Both the position numbers and the translations under genes were made by a program. Below, one piece after another: positions 48,071 through 55,698 of a stretch of 64,000 bases of DNA. The stretch comes from JAJPHF01 sp035293805. Its GTDB lineage: Bacteria; Chloroflexota; UBA6077; JAJPHF01. The stretch is taken from positions 62,001 to 126,000 of the forward strand of contig DATGMD010000051.1 of the NCBI GenBank assembly GCA_035293805.1. Direction: 5' to 3'. Position 1 is the first letter of the stretch, and every line of letters begins with the position of its first letter. The notes beneath the pieces are model-generated. The model made no database searches, had not been told where the DNA came from, and saw nothing but the letters and a program-made list of their open reading frames with translations.

Positions 48071-48824
48071 GCTCTACCACCTCTCGGGCCAGGGCCAGGT
48101 ACATCTCCGCGGCGCGCTCCGCGCCGGTGTAGCGGAACACCGAGGTGCCCGCCGAGCCTGCCTCTAGTATCTTACTGTTCGTGCCGATCTCCGTGCGAAA
48201 CACCAGCTCGCCCCAGCGGTCGCGCAGGTACTCCGCCACGGCGCGCTCCTCGCGCAGGCGGCGGTCGAGCTTGCTCAGCAGAATCCCCAGGATGCGCAGG
48301 CGCGGATTCAAATAGGTAATCTCCTCGATGCTCTCCTGTAGCATCTGCAGTCCCTGCAGCGAGAAGAAGCGCGCCTCCGTCGGCACGACCACGGCGCCCG
48401 CGGCCACCAGCGCGTTGATGGTCAGCAGGCCCAGCGCCGGCGGCGTGTCGATCAGCACGAAGTCGTACGCCTCCTCGACGGTCGCCAGCTGGTCGCGCAG
48501 GCGCAGCTCGCGGCCCAGCTTGTTCATCAGCGCCGCCTCGGCGCCCGCCAGCGGAATGGCCGAGGGCACCAGGTCCAGGCCCGCGTGTGTCTGCAGGTTG
48601 ACGGCCACGATGGGGAGCGGGCACTGGCGGTCGAGCAGGGCGTCCGCAATGGTCCGCTCGGTCTGCTTCTCCAGGCCGAACGCCGCGGTCAGGTTGCCCT
48701 GGGGGTCCATGTCGATCAGCAGCACGCGGCGGTCGAGCAGGGTGAGAGAGGCGCCCAGGTTGGCCGTGGTGGTTGTCTTGCCGACGCCACCCTTCTGATT
48801 GGCGACGGCGATGATGCGCGCCAT
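48063..48824 (-). CDS. parA: ParA/Soj-family ATPase
   Basis: A 253-residue deviant-Walker ATPase. Motifs: NQKGGVGKTTTTANLG (9-24), LLIDMDPQGNLTAAFG, FVLIDTPPALGLLTINAL and VVPTEARFFSLQGL. Such proteins segregate chromosomes with ParB or position cell-division or other cargo. No parB is adjacent; instead ftsZ overlaps its end. A role in division-site placement, as for MipZ- or MinD-like proteins, is therefore possible. The ATG has a weak, distant GGGAG. A TATGCT (48890-48895, minus) may be its -10. Confidence 0.92.
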   Translation of the reverse strand: MARIIAVANQKGGVGKTTTTANLGASLTLLDRRVLLIDMDPQGNLTAAFGLEKQTERTIADALLDRQCPLPIVAVNLQTHAGLDLVPSAIPLAGAEAALMNKLGRELRLRDQLATVEEAYDFVLIDTPPALGLLTINALVAAGAVVVPTEARFFSLQGLQMLQESIEEITYLNPRLRILGILLSKLDRRLREERAVAEYLRDRWGELVFRTEIGTNSKILEAGSAGTSVFRYTGAERAAEMYLALAREVVERG

Positions 48825-48889
48825 GTGTGGTGTCGTTCTCCCTCTCCGCTCGGGGACCCGCAGAGCGCGGTATGAGGCTGCCGGATGGT

Positions 48890-48895
48890 AGCATA
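48890..48895 (-). promoter_or_regulatory. -10 element (TATGCT) of the parA-ftsZ operon
   Basis: TATGCT on the minus strand, about 65 bases upstream of the parA ATG. Confidence 0.4.
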
Positions 48896-49371
48896 GCCCC
48901 CGTGCGGGCGCAACGCGCCCGCGGGGCGCCGGGTCTCCCTCCCAAGCCCCGGCGGCTCGTCGCCCTCACGCGCCGGGCCGACCCGGTGGCCTCTCGAAGC
49001 TTCGCTCGCGCGGCGCCCGCCTGTTCGTCGCCGCTGGATGCCGCGCCGCCGCGGAGTGTAACGTTTGGGCTGCCGCGCCGTTTAATACGGTGACAGGGAG
49101 GGACCGTCCCACGCCGGCCCGGCACTCGGGGCGTGGTGGCATGCCCTGAATCCTGCAACGGATTCGCTCGCGCGGCTCGCGTCGCGGCAACCCGGCGCAG
49201 GGAACGGGGCCAGGTGCGCGTCCCCCGGCAAGCGAAGGGAGGTGGCGGCGCGGCGACGGTACGGGGCAGGCCCAACGCCAGCTCCTGCAACTCTCAACCT
49301 ATCCCAGCCCGCGCCCCGGCTGGCGTCCGGCCGCCGCGTGGCTAGGGGCACCCAGCGGAAGGAGATACTGA
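48896..49371. other. Intergenic region upstream of the secreted-protein array
   Basis: About 475 bases with no supported gene. It must hold the promoter and leader of the array; a TTTAAT at about 49080 is a weak -10 candidate. A GGAAGGAG site directly precedes the first ATG. Confidence 0.45.
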
Positions 49372-50070
49372 ATGCGGCGACTATTTGCGGCGTTCGTGCT
49401 GGCCAGCACGGTGTCGCTGAGCGCGATGATCCCCAGCGCCTCGGCGCAGATTCCCGGGTTCCAGTCCTTCGGCTTCAACGGCAACACGCCGTTCTTCAGC
49501 ACGGGCCTGAACGCCGGCCCGGTGCAGTGCCAGGCGGGCGGCCAGATCAACCCGACCACCGGCTCGGTGACGCCGTTCTTCCAGGCAATCGCGGTGGCGC
49601 CGGTGCTCGGCCCCGGCCCCTGCGTGCCGCCCGTCGGCTTCGGTCTGGGCGGCATCGGTCTGGGCGGCATCGGCCTCGGCGGGCTGGGCGCCGGCGGCCT
49701 CGCGAACCTGACGCTCGCGCAGGCGATCAGCCTCGGCTTGGGCACCGTGACCGTGGCCGGCAACGTCATCACCTTCGTCCCGACGGGCGGCACGGGCGTC
49801 GCGCTGACCGCGGGCCAGTCGCTGAACACCACCACCCTCGGCCAGCTCTGTGCCGCGAACCCGACTGCCTGCGCGAACTTCGGGCTGAACGGCGGGTTTG
49901 GCCTGAACGGCGGGCTCGGCGGGTTCGGGTCCCCCTTCGGTCTCGGCGGCTTCGGCTTCGGCGGCATCGGTGGTCTCAGCCCGGTCGGCGTCAACGGTGC
50001 GCTCAGCGGCTTTGGGATTACCAACGGCCTGAACTGCACCCCCCAGGGCGCCTTCTTGGTCTGCCAGTAG
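49372..50070 (+). CDS. Secreted glycine-rich protein (array gene 1)
   Basis: A 232-residue exported protein. Signal peptide 1-25 (MRRLFAAFVLASTVSLSAMI, cleavage near SASA-Q). The mature part is rich in Gly, Leu, Phe and Asn, with short repeats GFGLGGIGLGGIGLGG and FGLNGGFGLNGG. Between them is a more ordered segment (LAQAISLGLGTVTVAG, then VIT) and LGQLCAANPTACANFG. It ends LNCTPQGAFLVCQ, so a Cys is next to the C-terminus. No known domain. First of six similar genes in tandem; the next starts 29 bases on. Role unknown; structural or matrix protein is the likeliest reading. Confidence 0.75.
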   Translation: MRRLFAAFVLASTVSLSAMIPSASAQIPGFQSFGFNGNTPFFSTGLNAGPVQCQAGGQINPTTGSVTPFFQAIAVAPVLGPGPCVPPVGFGLGGIGLGGIGLGGLGAGGLANLTLAQAISLGLGTVTVAGNVITFVPTGGTGVALTAGQSLNTTTLGQLCAANPTACANFGLNGGFGLNGGLGGFGSPFGLGGFGFGGIGGLSPVGVNGALSGFGITNGLNCTPQGAFLVCQ

Positions 50071-50099
50071 GCCGGCCGGCGGGAGAGGAGAGACAGCTG

Positions 50100-50765
50100 A
50101 TGCGACGACTATTGCCAGCGCTGGCGCTCGCCGCGACCACGGTGCTGTGCGCAGCGCTGCCCGCGAATGCCCAGACCGGCGGCATGGGCTCCGGCTCGGG
50201 CACCGATATGGGCTCCGGGTCGTCCGGCATGAGTATGCCAGGCGGCATGGACATGTCCGGCGGGATGAGCATGCCGGGCGGGATGAGCATGCCGGGCGGC
50301 ATGAGCATGCCGGGCGGCATGAGCATGCCGGGCGGGATGAGCATGCCGGGGATGAGCGTGCCGGGGATGAGCATGTCCGGCATGAGCATGGCCGGGATGG
50401 GCATGCCGGGTGGGCAGGGCTACACCTGCGCCATCGGGCAGGTCGTGCCGTTCTTCATGCCGGAGCAGGGCTTCGACCTGGCGGGCCGCCCGTACTTCTA
50501 CCAGGTGCAGGGCATCTACGGTCCGTACGACGGCTTCGGCTACCCGGTGCAGGTCATGACGCAGGGCTTGAACGCCGGCGTGCCGTTCGGTCGCCAGACG
50601 ATCGGCTACTTGCCGTCGCCGTGCCCGGCGAGCGCTTTCGGCGGCCTGGGCAGCCTGAGCGGTCTGGGCATGGGGGGCGGCGTGTCGGGCATGTCCTCGG
50701 CCGGCAGCTGGGGCGGCTGGTGGAGCCCCTGGGGCCCGCCCCCACCACAGCAGAGTGGCTGGTAG
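50100..50765 (+). CDS. Secreted methionine-rich repeat protein (array gene 2)
   Basis: A 221-residue exported protein. Signal peptide 1-25 (MRRLLPALALAATTVLCAAL). Residues about 27-100 are a Met/Gly/Ser/Pro repeat with core MSMPGG in several near-identical copies, ending AGMGMPGG. Met-rich repeats of this kind bind Cu(I) or Ag(I) in known copper-resistance proteins, but here they could also be structural. The rest (YTCAIGQVVPFFMPEQGFDL, YFYQVQGIYGPYDGFGYPV) is a small unknown domain with two Cys. It ends in a Gly/Trp/Pro-rich tail. Second gene of the array. Confidence 0.75.
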   Translation: MRRLLPALALAATTVLCAALPANAQTGGMGSGSGTDMGSGSSGMSMPGGMDMSGGMSMPGGMSMPGGMSMPGGMSMPGGMSMPGMSVPGMSMSGMSMAGMGMPGGQGYTCAIGQVVPFFMPEQGFDLAGRPYFYQVQGIYGPYDGFGYPVQVMTQGLNAGVPFGRQTIGYLPSPCPASAFGGLGSLSGLGMGGGVSGMSSAGSWGGWWSPWGPPPPQQSGW

Positions 50766-50845
50766 TGTCCGATCCCCCACTCCGTTCGGTAGTCCGGGGG
50801 GCTCGTGAGTTCCGCAGCTTCGGCTGCTAGCGCGAGGTGAGGCGA

Positions 50846-51328
50846 GTGCGGCGAGTTCTGAGCGCGCTCCTACTGTTGGGAGCCTTGACCCTGTTGGCCG
50901 TGCCCGGGGCGTCCGCGCAGTACTGTAGCTTCGGTCCGGGTGCCGGGTTCTACTCGGGCGCGTTCGGGACGCCGGTCTACGGCGACATACCGTACGCCTA
51001 CTACCCGTACTACCCGGTCAACCAATACGGTAGCTACTACCCGTACTACGGCGCGCCGCTGTACGGCGGCTTCGGGGGCTACGGTGGCTCGGGCGCGATC
51101 TCGGTCGGCGGCCCGGCCACCTACCCCTACTATCCCTTCACCGGCGCCGGGTACTATCCCTACCCGGCGGGGGTCGGCTTCGGTACCGCTCAGCCCTATT
51201 CGGTCCTGGCGTCCGGGGTGCCCTACGTCGGGAACGGCTTGCCCGTAGGCTTCGGCGGCCGGGGCTTCGGGATCGGCGGCTATCCAAGCAGTTTCAGCAC
51301 CACCGGCTACGGCGGGTACGCCTGCTGA
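50846..51328 (+). CDS. Secreted Tyr/Gly/Pro-rich protein (array gene 3)
   Basis: A 160-residue exported protein. Signal peptide 1-24, cleavage near ASA-QYC, placing a Cys at the mature N-terminus. The mature part is made of YPYY, GGYGG and PYYP elements and ends GYGGYAC, a C-terminal Cys. No globular domain is evident. The GTG at 50846 follows GAGGTGAG and gives a signal peptide like those of its neighbours (MRRVLSALLLLGALTLL); a GTG at 50837 is possible. Third gene of the array. Confidence 0.75.
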   Translation: MRRVLSALLLLGALTLLAVPGASAQYCSFGPGAGFYSGAFGTPVYGDIPYAYYPYYPVNQYGSYYPYYGAPLYGGFGGYGGSGAISVGGPATYPYYPFTGAGYYPYPAGVGFGTAQPYSVLASGVPYVGNGLPVGFGGRGFGIGGYPSSFSTTGYGGYAC

Positions 51329-51344
51329 GTGTTGGAGGCAGTTC

Positions 51345-51950
51345 GTGCGACAGTTGCTGGGCGCCCTGCTGCTCCTCGGGGGGCTACTGCTAGCCGCACC
51401 CCCGGCGCATGGGCAGTACTGCGGTCAAGGCTTCGGCGGCGGGCAGAACAACCTGTACGCCGCCAACTATACGGGTGGCATCTACCCCACCTATCCCAAC
51501 GCCTACGGCGGCTTCTACGGGTATCCGTACTATGGCGGGTCGTACCCCTATCCGTCGTACGGCGGCTACTACCCGTACAGCTCCAACTTCCTGAACGGCT
51601 ATACGTTCTTCGGCGCGGGGGGCTACTACCCGAGCTACACCTACGGGGCGTTCAACCCCCAGTTCGGCTTGCCCTACTGGGACTACCCGTCGGTCGACTT
51701 CGGCTATCGCGGGCTCCCGGCGAGCGTCGGCTACTACTATGGTGGCTACCCGTTCTACGGCGGCTACGGCGGCAGCAGCGCCCTCTCGCAGTATGGCGCC
51801 TACCCGCTGGCCGGCGGCAACTACGGCAGCGCCCCGTCGCTCTATCCCGGCACGCCGCCCTACGCCGGCGGCTACGCCCCCTACGCGTCGGCGCTCTACC
51901 TGCCCACCTACTTCACGGGCGGGCAACCGTTCTCGATTCTGTACTGCTAA
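51345..51950 (+). CDS. Secreted Tyr/Gly/Pro-rich protein (array gene 4)
   Basis: A 201-residue exported protein. Signal peptide 1-23 (MRQLLGALLLLGGLLLAAPP), cleavage near AHG-QYC. The mature chain is rich in Tyr, Gly, Pro and Ser (YGGFYGYPYYGG, YPSYGGYYPYSS, GGYPFYGGYGG) and ends FSILYC. The same QYC start and Cys-terminal end are seen in gene 3. The GTG follows TTGGAGG, only 16 bases after the stop of gene 3, so co-transcription is nearly certain. Confidence 0.75.
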   Translation: MRQLLGALLLLGGLLLAAPPAHGQYCGQGFGGGQNNLYAANYTGGIYPTYPNAYGGFYGYPYYGGSYPYPSYGGYYPYSSNFLNGYTFFGAGGYYPSYTYGAFNPQFGLPYWDYPSVDFGYRGLPASVGYYYGGYPFYGGYGGSSALSQYGAYPLAGGNYGSAPSLYPGTPPYAGGYAPYASALYLPTYFTGGQPFSILYC

Positions 51951-52044
51951 CCTTCCCGGGCGGGGGCGAGGAGCCTGCCGGGCGCGGCCCGGCCCCGGCC
52001 GTTCCCTGGACACTCGCGTTAGTTGTGGTGAGGAGTAGCGGCTC

Positions 52045-52632
52045 ATGTGGCGTCTGCTCGTGGGACTGGCTTTCCTGGGGAGCCTCTTCGTGGCGGCGCC
52101 CAGCGCCTCGGCGCAGTACTGCTCCCTCGGCACGTCCAATACCTATCCCGGCTTCCGCTCGGCGGCGAACATCAACCCCGTCTACGGCGGCGGCTATCCG
52201 GGCTACCAGTACTATCCGTTCCAGCAGTCCTGGTACGGTGGCATCCCGAGCTACTACGCCAGCTACACGAACGGCTACCCGTATGGGCAGAACGCCTCGG
52301 GCGGCGGCGCCTACGCCGGCTATCCGTACTATGGCGGCGTGGCCGGCGGCGGCAGCCAGCCGTACTTCGGCGCCGGCTACGTCGATCCGACGTTCTATGA
52401 CACCGCGACGCTCGGCAACTACCTGAACCCGTACTACTCTGACATCTTCGGGAACATGCCCTTCTGGACCGGGCAGTACGGCGGCGAGTACCCCTACTAC
52501 AGCACGTTCTACGGCGGCTACCCGGCCTACGGCGGCTTTGCGTACAACGCGGCCTGTGGCTACTATCCCTACGGCTACAACGGGGCGTGCTCGCCCGCGT
52601 GGGTGGGCAGCAACATCTACCAGTGCCGCTAA
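52045..52632 (+). CDS. Secreted Tyr/Gly-rich protein (array gene 5)
   Basis: A 195-residue exported protein. Signal peptide 1-24 (MWRLLVGLAFLGSLFVAAP), cleavage near ASA-QYC. Tyr/Gly/Pro/Asn-rich mature chain (GGGYPGYQYYPF, YYASYTNGYPYGQNASGG) with internal Cys in NAACGYYPYGYNGAC and the end NIYQCR. The ATG follows GAGGAG. Fifth gene of the array, 94 bases after gene 4. Confidence 0.75.
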   Translation: MWRLLVGLAFLGSLFVAAPSASAQYCSLGTSNTYPGFRSAANINPVYGGGYPGYQYYPFQQSWYGGIPSYYASYTNGYPYGQNASGGGAYAGYPYYGGVAGGGSQPYFGAGYVDPTFYDTATLGNYLNPYYSDIFGNMPFWTGQYGGEYPYYSTFYGGYPAYGGFAYNAACGYYPYGYNGACSPAWVGSNIYQCR

Positions 52633-52687
52633 GCGCGGCGCCCCCGGTGGGAGCCGAGTGACGGTAGCGAGCGAGAGGAGAAGGTTG

Positions 52688-53167
52688 ATGCGGCGACTGA
52701 TGGTGGTCCTGGCGCTGGGGGCCACGCTGCTCGGCGCGGGGGTCCCCGCGGCGTCCGCACAGATGGACCCGTCCGGGGGCTACGGGTACGCCGGTGCCGG
52801 GTACGGCAGCCCTGGCTACGCGAGCTACGGGTACGGCGGCTACTACGGCCCGGGCTACACGCCGGGCGGCCCGATCGGGCCGCTGGCCATCCCGGGGCCT
52901 TATCCTATCGGGCCGTACGGCTCGGGTGGCTACGGCGGCATCGCCGGTTATGCCGGCGTCCCCTACGGGCCCTGGCCGTACTACGCCGCGCCTGCCCTGA
53001 GCGGCATCTACAACGCCACCGGCTATCCCACCTTCGGCTTGTTCCCCTACTTGGCGCAAAACGGCAACGTTAGCAACCCGTCGCCGTACCTGTACAACCA
53101 GCCCTACGCCTTCTTCATGGGCTGCACATCCACCTACGGCGGCAGCAACTACTACGTCTGCCGCTAG
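52688..53167 (+). CDS. Secreted Gly/Tyr/Pro-rich protein (array gene 6)
   Basis: A 159-residue exported protein. Signal peptide 1-24 (MRRLMVVLALGATLLGAGVP), cleavage near ASA-Q. The mature part starts MDPSGGYGYAGAGYG and is rich in Gly, Tyr and Pro; its last 30 residues (PYAFFMGCTSTYGGSN, then YYVCR) carry two Cys. The end resembles that of gene 5. The ATG follows GAGAGGAGAAGG. A strong hairpin 15 bases after the stop closes the unit. Confidence 0.75.
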   Translation: MRRLMVVLALGATLLGAGVPAASAQMDPSGGYGYAGAGYGSPGYASYGYGGYYGPGYTPGGPIGPLAIPGPYPIGPYGSGGYGGIAGYAGVPYGPWPYYAAPALSGIYNATGYPTFGLFPYLAQNGNVSNPSPYLYNQPYAFFMGCTSTYGGSNYYVCR

Positions 53168-53182
53168 CTCGCTCGCGCACCA

Positions 53183-53219
53183 GAAGCCCCGGGGCGCTTA
53201 CAGAGCGCCCCGGGGCTTC
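53183..53219 (+). terminator. Terminator of the secreted-protein array
   Basis: A perfect 16-base-pair stem (53183-53198 with 53204-53219), loop TACAG. No long T run, but position and strength make it the likely end of the six-gene transcript. Confidence 0.75.
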
Positions 53220-53301
53220 CGTGTTCCCGTCCCCGGCTCGCCCGTGCTCCGCGCCCGGCGCCGCCGTCCGTCTCTTCCTCGGTCGCGTCGGGCCCGGCCC
53301 C

Positions 53302-54408
53302 TCAGGCGAGCCGCGCCCCATCCGGCTGGAGAGCCGCCCGGGCTGCTGCCGACTCGGCGAGCAGCTCGTGCAAGCGCGACAGGCAGCGCAGATACTTCTT
53401 GCGGTACCCCTTGTCGCGATACTCGGCCAAGAACAGATCGGGCAGCGGGCAGGTGGCCGATAGCCCCAGCCGCACTTCCTGGTCGTAGAGCTTGTCGACC
53501 AGGTGGACGAACCGCAGCGCCATGTCCTGATCCTGAAAGGGCTCCAGGTCCTCGATGTATAGCGCCTCGAGCGGCGCGACCAAGCGCACGTAGCGGATCG
53601 GGTGCAGCGTGCTTAGCCGAGCGAGCAGCGCGGGCGCGCTCACCAGCACCTTCGCGCCTCGCGTCGCCGTGTGCTGCGCGTACGCCGCGTGCAGCGCAGC
53701 CCGGCTCAAGCGCCCGTCCGCCGCGGCCGCCTCCGACCGCGGTCGATGGCGGTAGTCTTCGCCCGCGATGTGGACCGTCTCGAAGACCGCCGCGATCTCC
53801 CCGATCTCCCGCCGAAAATCGTCCGCCGCGAAGCGCCCCGCGCCCAGGTCCGTGGGCACCGTGTTCGATGTCGTGATCACGCGCAGGCCGTGGCCGCTCT
53901 CGCGCAAGCCTCGTAGGAAGCTGGCGGCCAGCCGCGTGTTCGCCACGTCGTCCAGCTCGAATTCATCGATGCACAGCACCCGCTCCTCACGGAACGCCGC
54001 GAGCGTCGCCGCGAGGCCGAGAGCCGTGATAGTGTACGACAGCTCCGCGAACGAGAGATACGCTTTCGGGCCGGGCGCGGCATGATAGGCTGCCGCCAGC
54101 AGGTGCGTCTTGCCTACCCCGAACCCCCCGTCCAGGTAGAGCCCCTGCAGCGGCGCGCTCCCGCCCCGGCCGCGGAGCCGCGCCAGCAGCCCCCTCGGCG
54201 GCGGCTCCGCCGCTGCCACAAACTGCTGCACGCGCTTGCGGGCCGCCGCCTGGCTCGGCTCGCGCGGATCGGGCTGGTAACTGGCGAACGAGACGTGCGC
54301 GAAGCGCGGCGTGGGCTCGAAGCCGCGCACCAGCTCGGCGGGGGTGGCGTCCGTGGGGATGTCGTCTAGCGAGCGCAGCGCGGACACGTCTGGGCCGCCG
54401 CGATCCAT
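53302..54408 (-). CDS. zapE: ZapE/AFG1-like ATPase
   Basis: A 368-residue AAA-type ATPase of the ZapE/AFG1 family. Walker A is GGFGVGKTH, Walker B VLCIDEFELDDV and the sensor segment VITTSNTVPTDL. The C-terminal region has YIEDLEPFQDQDMALRFVHL and ends near YRKKYLRCLSRLHELL. In E. coli ZapE acts at the Z ring; in mitochondria AFG1 helps turn over respiratory subunits. It is convergent with the secreted array. The ATG at 54408 has only a weak site (GCAGGTTG). The length is normal. Confidence 0.88.
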   Translation of the reverse strand: MDRGGPDVSALRSLDDIPTDATPAELVRGFEPTPRFAHVSFASYQPDPREPSQAAARKRVQQFVAAAEPPPRGLLARLRGRGGSAPLQGLYLDGGFGVGKTHLLAAAYHAAPGPKAYLSFAELSYTITALGLAATLAAFREERVLCIDEFELDDVANTRLAASFLRGLRESGHGLRVITTSNTVPTDLGAGRFAADDFRREIGEIAAVFETVHIAGEDYRHRPRSEAAAADGRLSRAALHAAYAQHTATRGAKVLVSAPALLARLSTLHPIRYVRLVAPLEALYIEDLEPFQDQDMALRFVHLVDKLYDQEVRLGLSATCPLPDLFLAEYRDKGYRKKYLRCLSRLHELLAESAAARAALQPDGARLA

Positions 54409-54549
54409 GTGTTCAACCTGCCTGACGATGGACTAACCTCAGTATCCCCTACGCGCGCACCCTGCTTCCACGTGTGCTTGCACGCCCCGGCCTCGCCTGC
54501 CTCCCTTCGAGCGGCGCCGCTCGGCCCCAAACCTGCATTCCCTGGGGGT

Positions 54550-54598
54550 TAACACCCTGGTGAGGGTGCGCGCGACACGCACCCTCACCAGGGTGTTA
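54550..54598. terminator. Hairpin with 21-base-pair stem
   Basis: Perfect arms 54550-54570 and 54578-54598 (TAACACCCTGGTGAGGG...), loop of seven bases. It is between zapE and the 98-residue gene, both on the minus strand, so it should terminate the latter; the minus-strand arm is followed by a short A/C stretch rather than T. Confidence 0.65.
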
Positions 54599-54689
54599 TT
54601 ACGGCCCTCGCCTGCCCCGCTCGGGCGCCAGCCTCGGCTACCGCACGCCCTGGACCGCGGCCAATCCTGGCCACCAGCTCGGAATTCGC

Positions 54690-54986
54690 TTAGCTGCGCT
54701 TTCGCCCGCGCGCGCCCCCGCGCGTCTTCGGCGCCTCTTGCGTCGGCCAGAACACGATGGTGGACCCTCGCCGCTGAATGTGCAGGTTTACGCCCTCCGA
54801 CTTCGCCGCCGCCTTCAATCGTGCGCGCTCGGTAATCGGCCGATCGTTCTCCTCAAGTTCCAGCTTCCCCGCGCTGTCCGCGTTAAGCTGCCGCACGTAC
54901 TCCCGATAGCGCTCCTGCGTCGCCCGCCGGGGCGGAAGCACCGACTCTCGTGCCTCCTTCATGGATACCGTGGAGAATCTTGCCAT
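54690..54986 (-). CDS. 98-residue unknown protein
   Basis: A small basic protein, MARFSTVSMKEARESVLPPR at the start. Its middle reads QLNADSAGKLELEENDRPIT. A beta-rich part (GVNLHIQRRGSTIVFW) and an Arg/Lys tail follow. I do not recognise a named family. The second of two adjacent ATG codons (54986) is preferred because AGGAGG lies six bases upstream. A consensus TATAAT (minus, 55004-55009) is directly upstream, so the leader is only about 10-15 bases. Charge suggests nucleic-acid contact; that is inference. Confidence 0.55.
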   Translation of the reverse strand: MARFSTVSMKEARESVLPPRRATQERYREYVRQLNADSAGKLELEENDRPITERARLKAAAKSEGVNLHIQRRGSTIVFWPTQEAPKTRGGARGRKRS

Positions 54987-55003
54987 CATCCACCTCCTGC
55001 ACC

Positions 55004-55009
55004 ATTATA
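55004..55009 (-). promoter_or_regulatory. -10 element (TATAAT) of the 98-residue gene
   Basis: Consensus TATAAT on the minus strand, 17 bases upstream of the ATG at 54986. The ribosome binding site lies between. Confidence 0.5.
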
Positions 55010-55637
55010 TCCCCATGCCCCGGCAGGCGTGAAGAAGCAACACTCCGTGGCCAAGGTAATCGGTTGCGGGTACTCGCTGCCATCTTGGTCGCCGCGCGTC
55101 CTCTCACCTGGCCGTCGCTGCTGAGGAGCCGTACGATTCGCGGGCAGCCGCTCACGAACCGCCCGGTCCTGCGGCAACCTGACATCCTTTGTGTCCGATA
55201 TACCGATCGAGTCAAGCCGCCGCGCCCGCCGCACCGCGGCGGGCATCCTTCGCTGAAGCGAGGCCCATCACGCGCCCCACGGCCACTGCCCGCTGCCACC
55301 GCCGCGTCCATCCTGGGATCGTTTCTGCCCGGCCCTGTTCTCCGTCCCCTGTCGGGCCTGTGGGGTCAGCCTCTCCCGTCTCATTGACATCCTGTCGCTC
55401 CGACCGCACTATACGCACGGCCGCTCGCCACTTCGCCACACACGCGCGCCTCAACTCGACGCGATCCGCTGCCGATTATGCTCTTGAGCGCTCGACTGAC
55501 CGTTCCGTGGTCCCAGCCCGCGCGACTGCCGGCTTGCGAGTGGTGCCGCGGCCTGATATCCCGCGGAGAATTTTGGGTTGTGCGAACTGCGCGTCCTCGC
55601 GCGGCCATTCGCCGCCGATCACTTCGCTCGCATACCA
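55010..55637. other. About 630 bases without a supported gene
   Basis: Several overlapping open frames exist on both strands but none has a ribosome binding site with sensible codon use or a recognisable product. GC content is a little lower than in flanking genes. It could be decayed coding DNA or hold an unrecognised RNA. Confidence 0.4.
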
Positions 55638-55666
55638 TTGACAATCTGCGCTAAGAACTCTATTAT
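55638..55666 (+). promoter_or_regulatory. Sigma-70-type promoter of the secreted hydrolase gene
   Basis: Consensus TTGACA (55638-55643), exactly 17 bases, TATTAT (55661-55666). Leader of about 26 bases to the ATG at 55699. Confidence 0.8.
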
Positions 55667-55698
55667 CGGGCTACCCGTGCGTTAAGGAGACCCTCCCT

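Noticed and set aside
54883..55311. 142-codon minus-strand frame upstream of the 98-residue gene
   Set aside because: It overlaps the better-supported gene and its promoter and contains no recognisable domain.
55189..55641. 150-codon plus-strand frame in the gene-free region
   Set aside because: No ribosome binding site, biased composition, overlapping frames on the other strand and no recognisable product.
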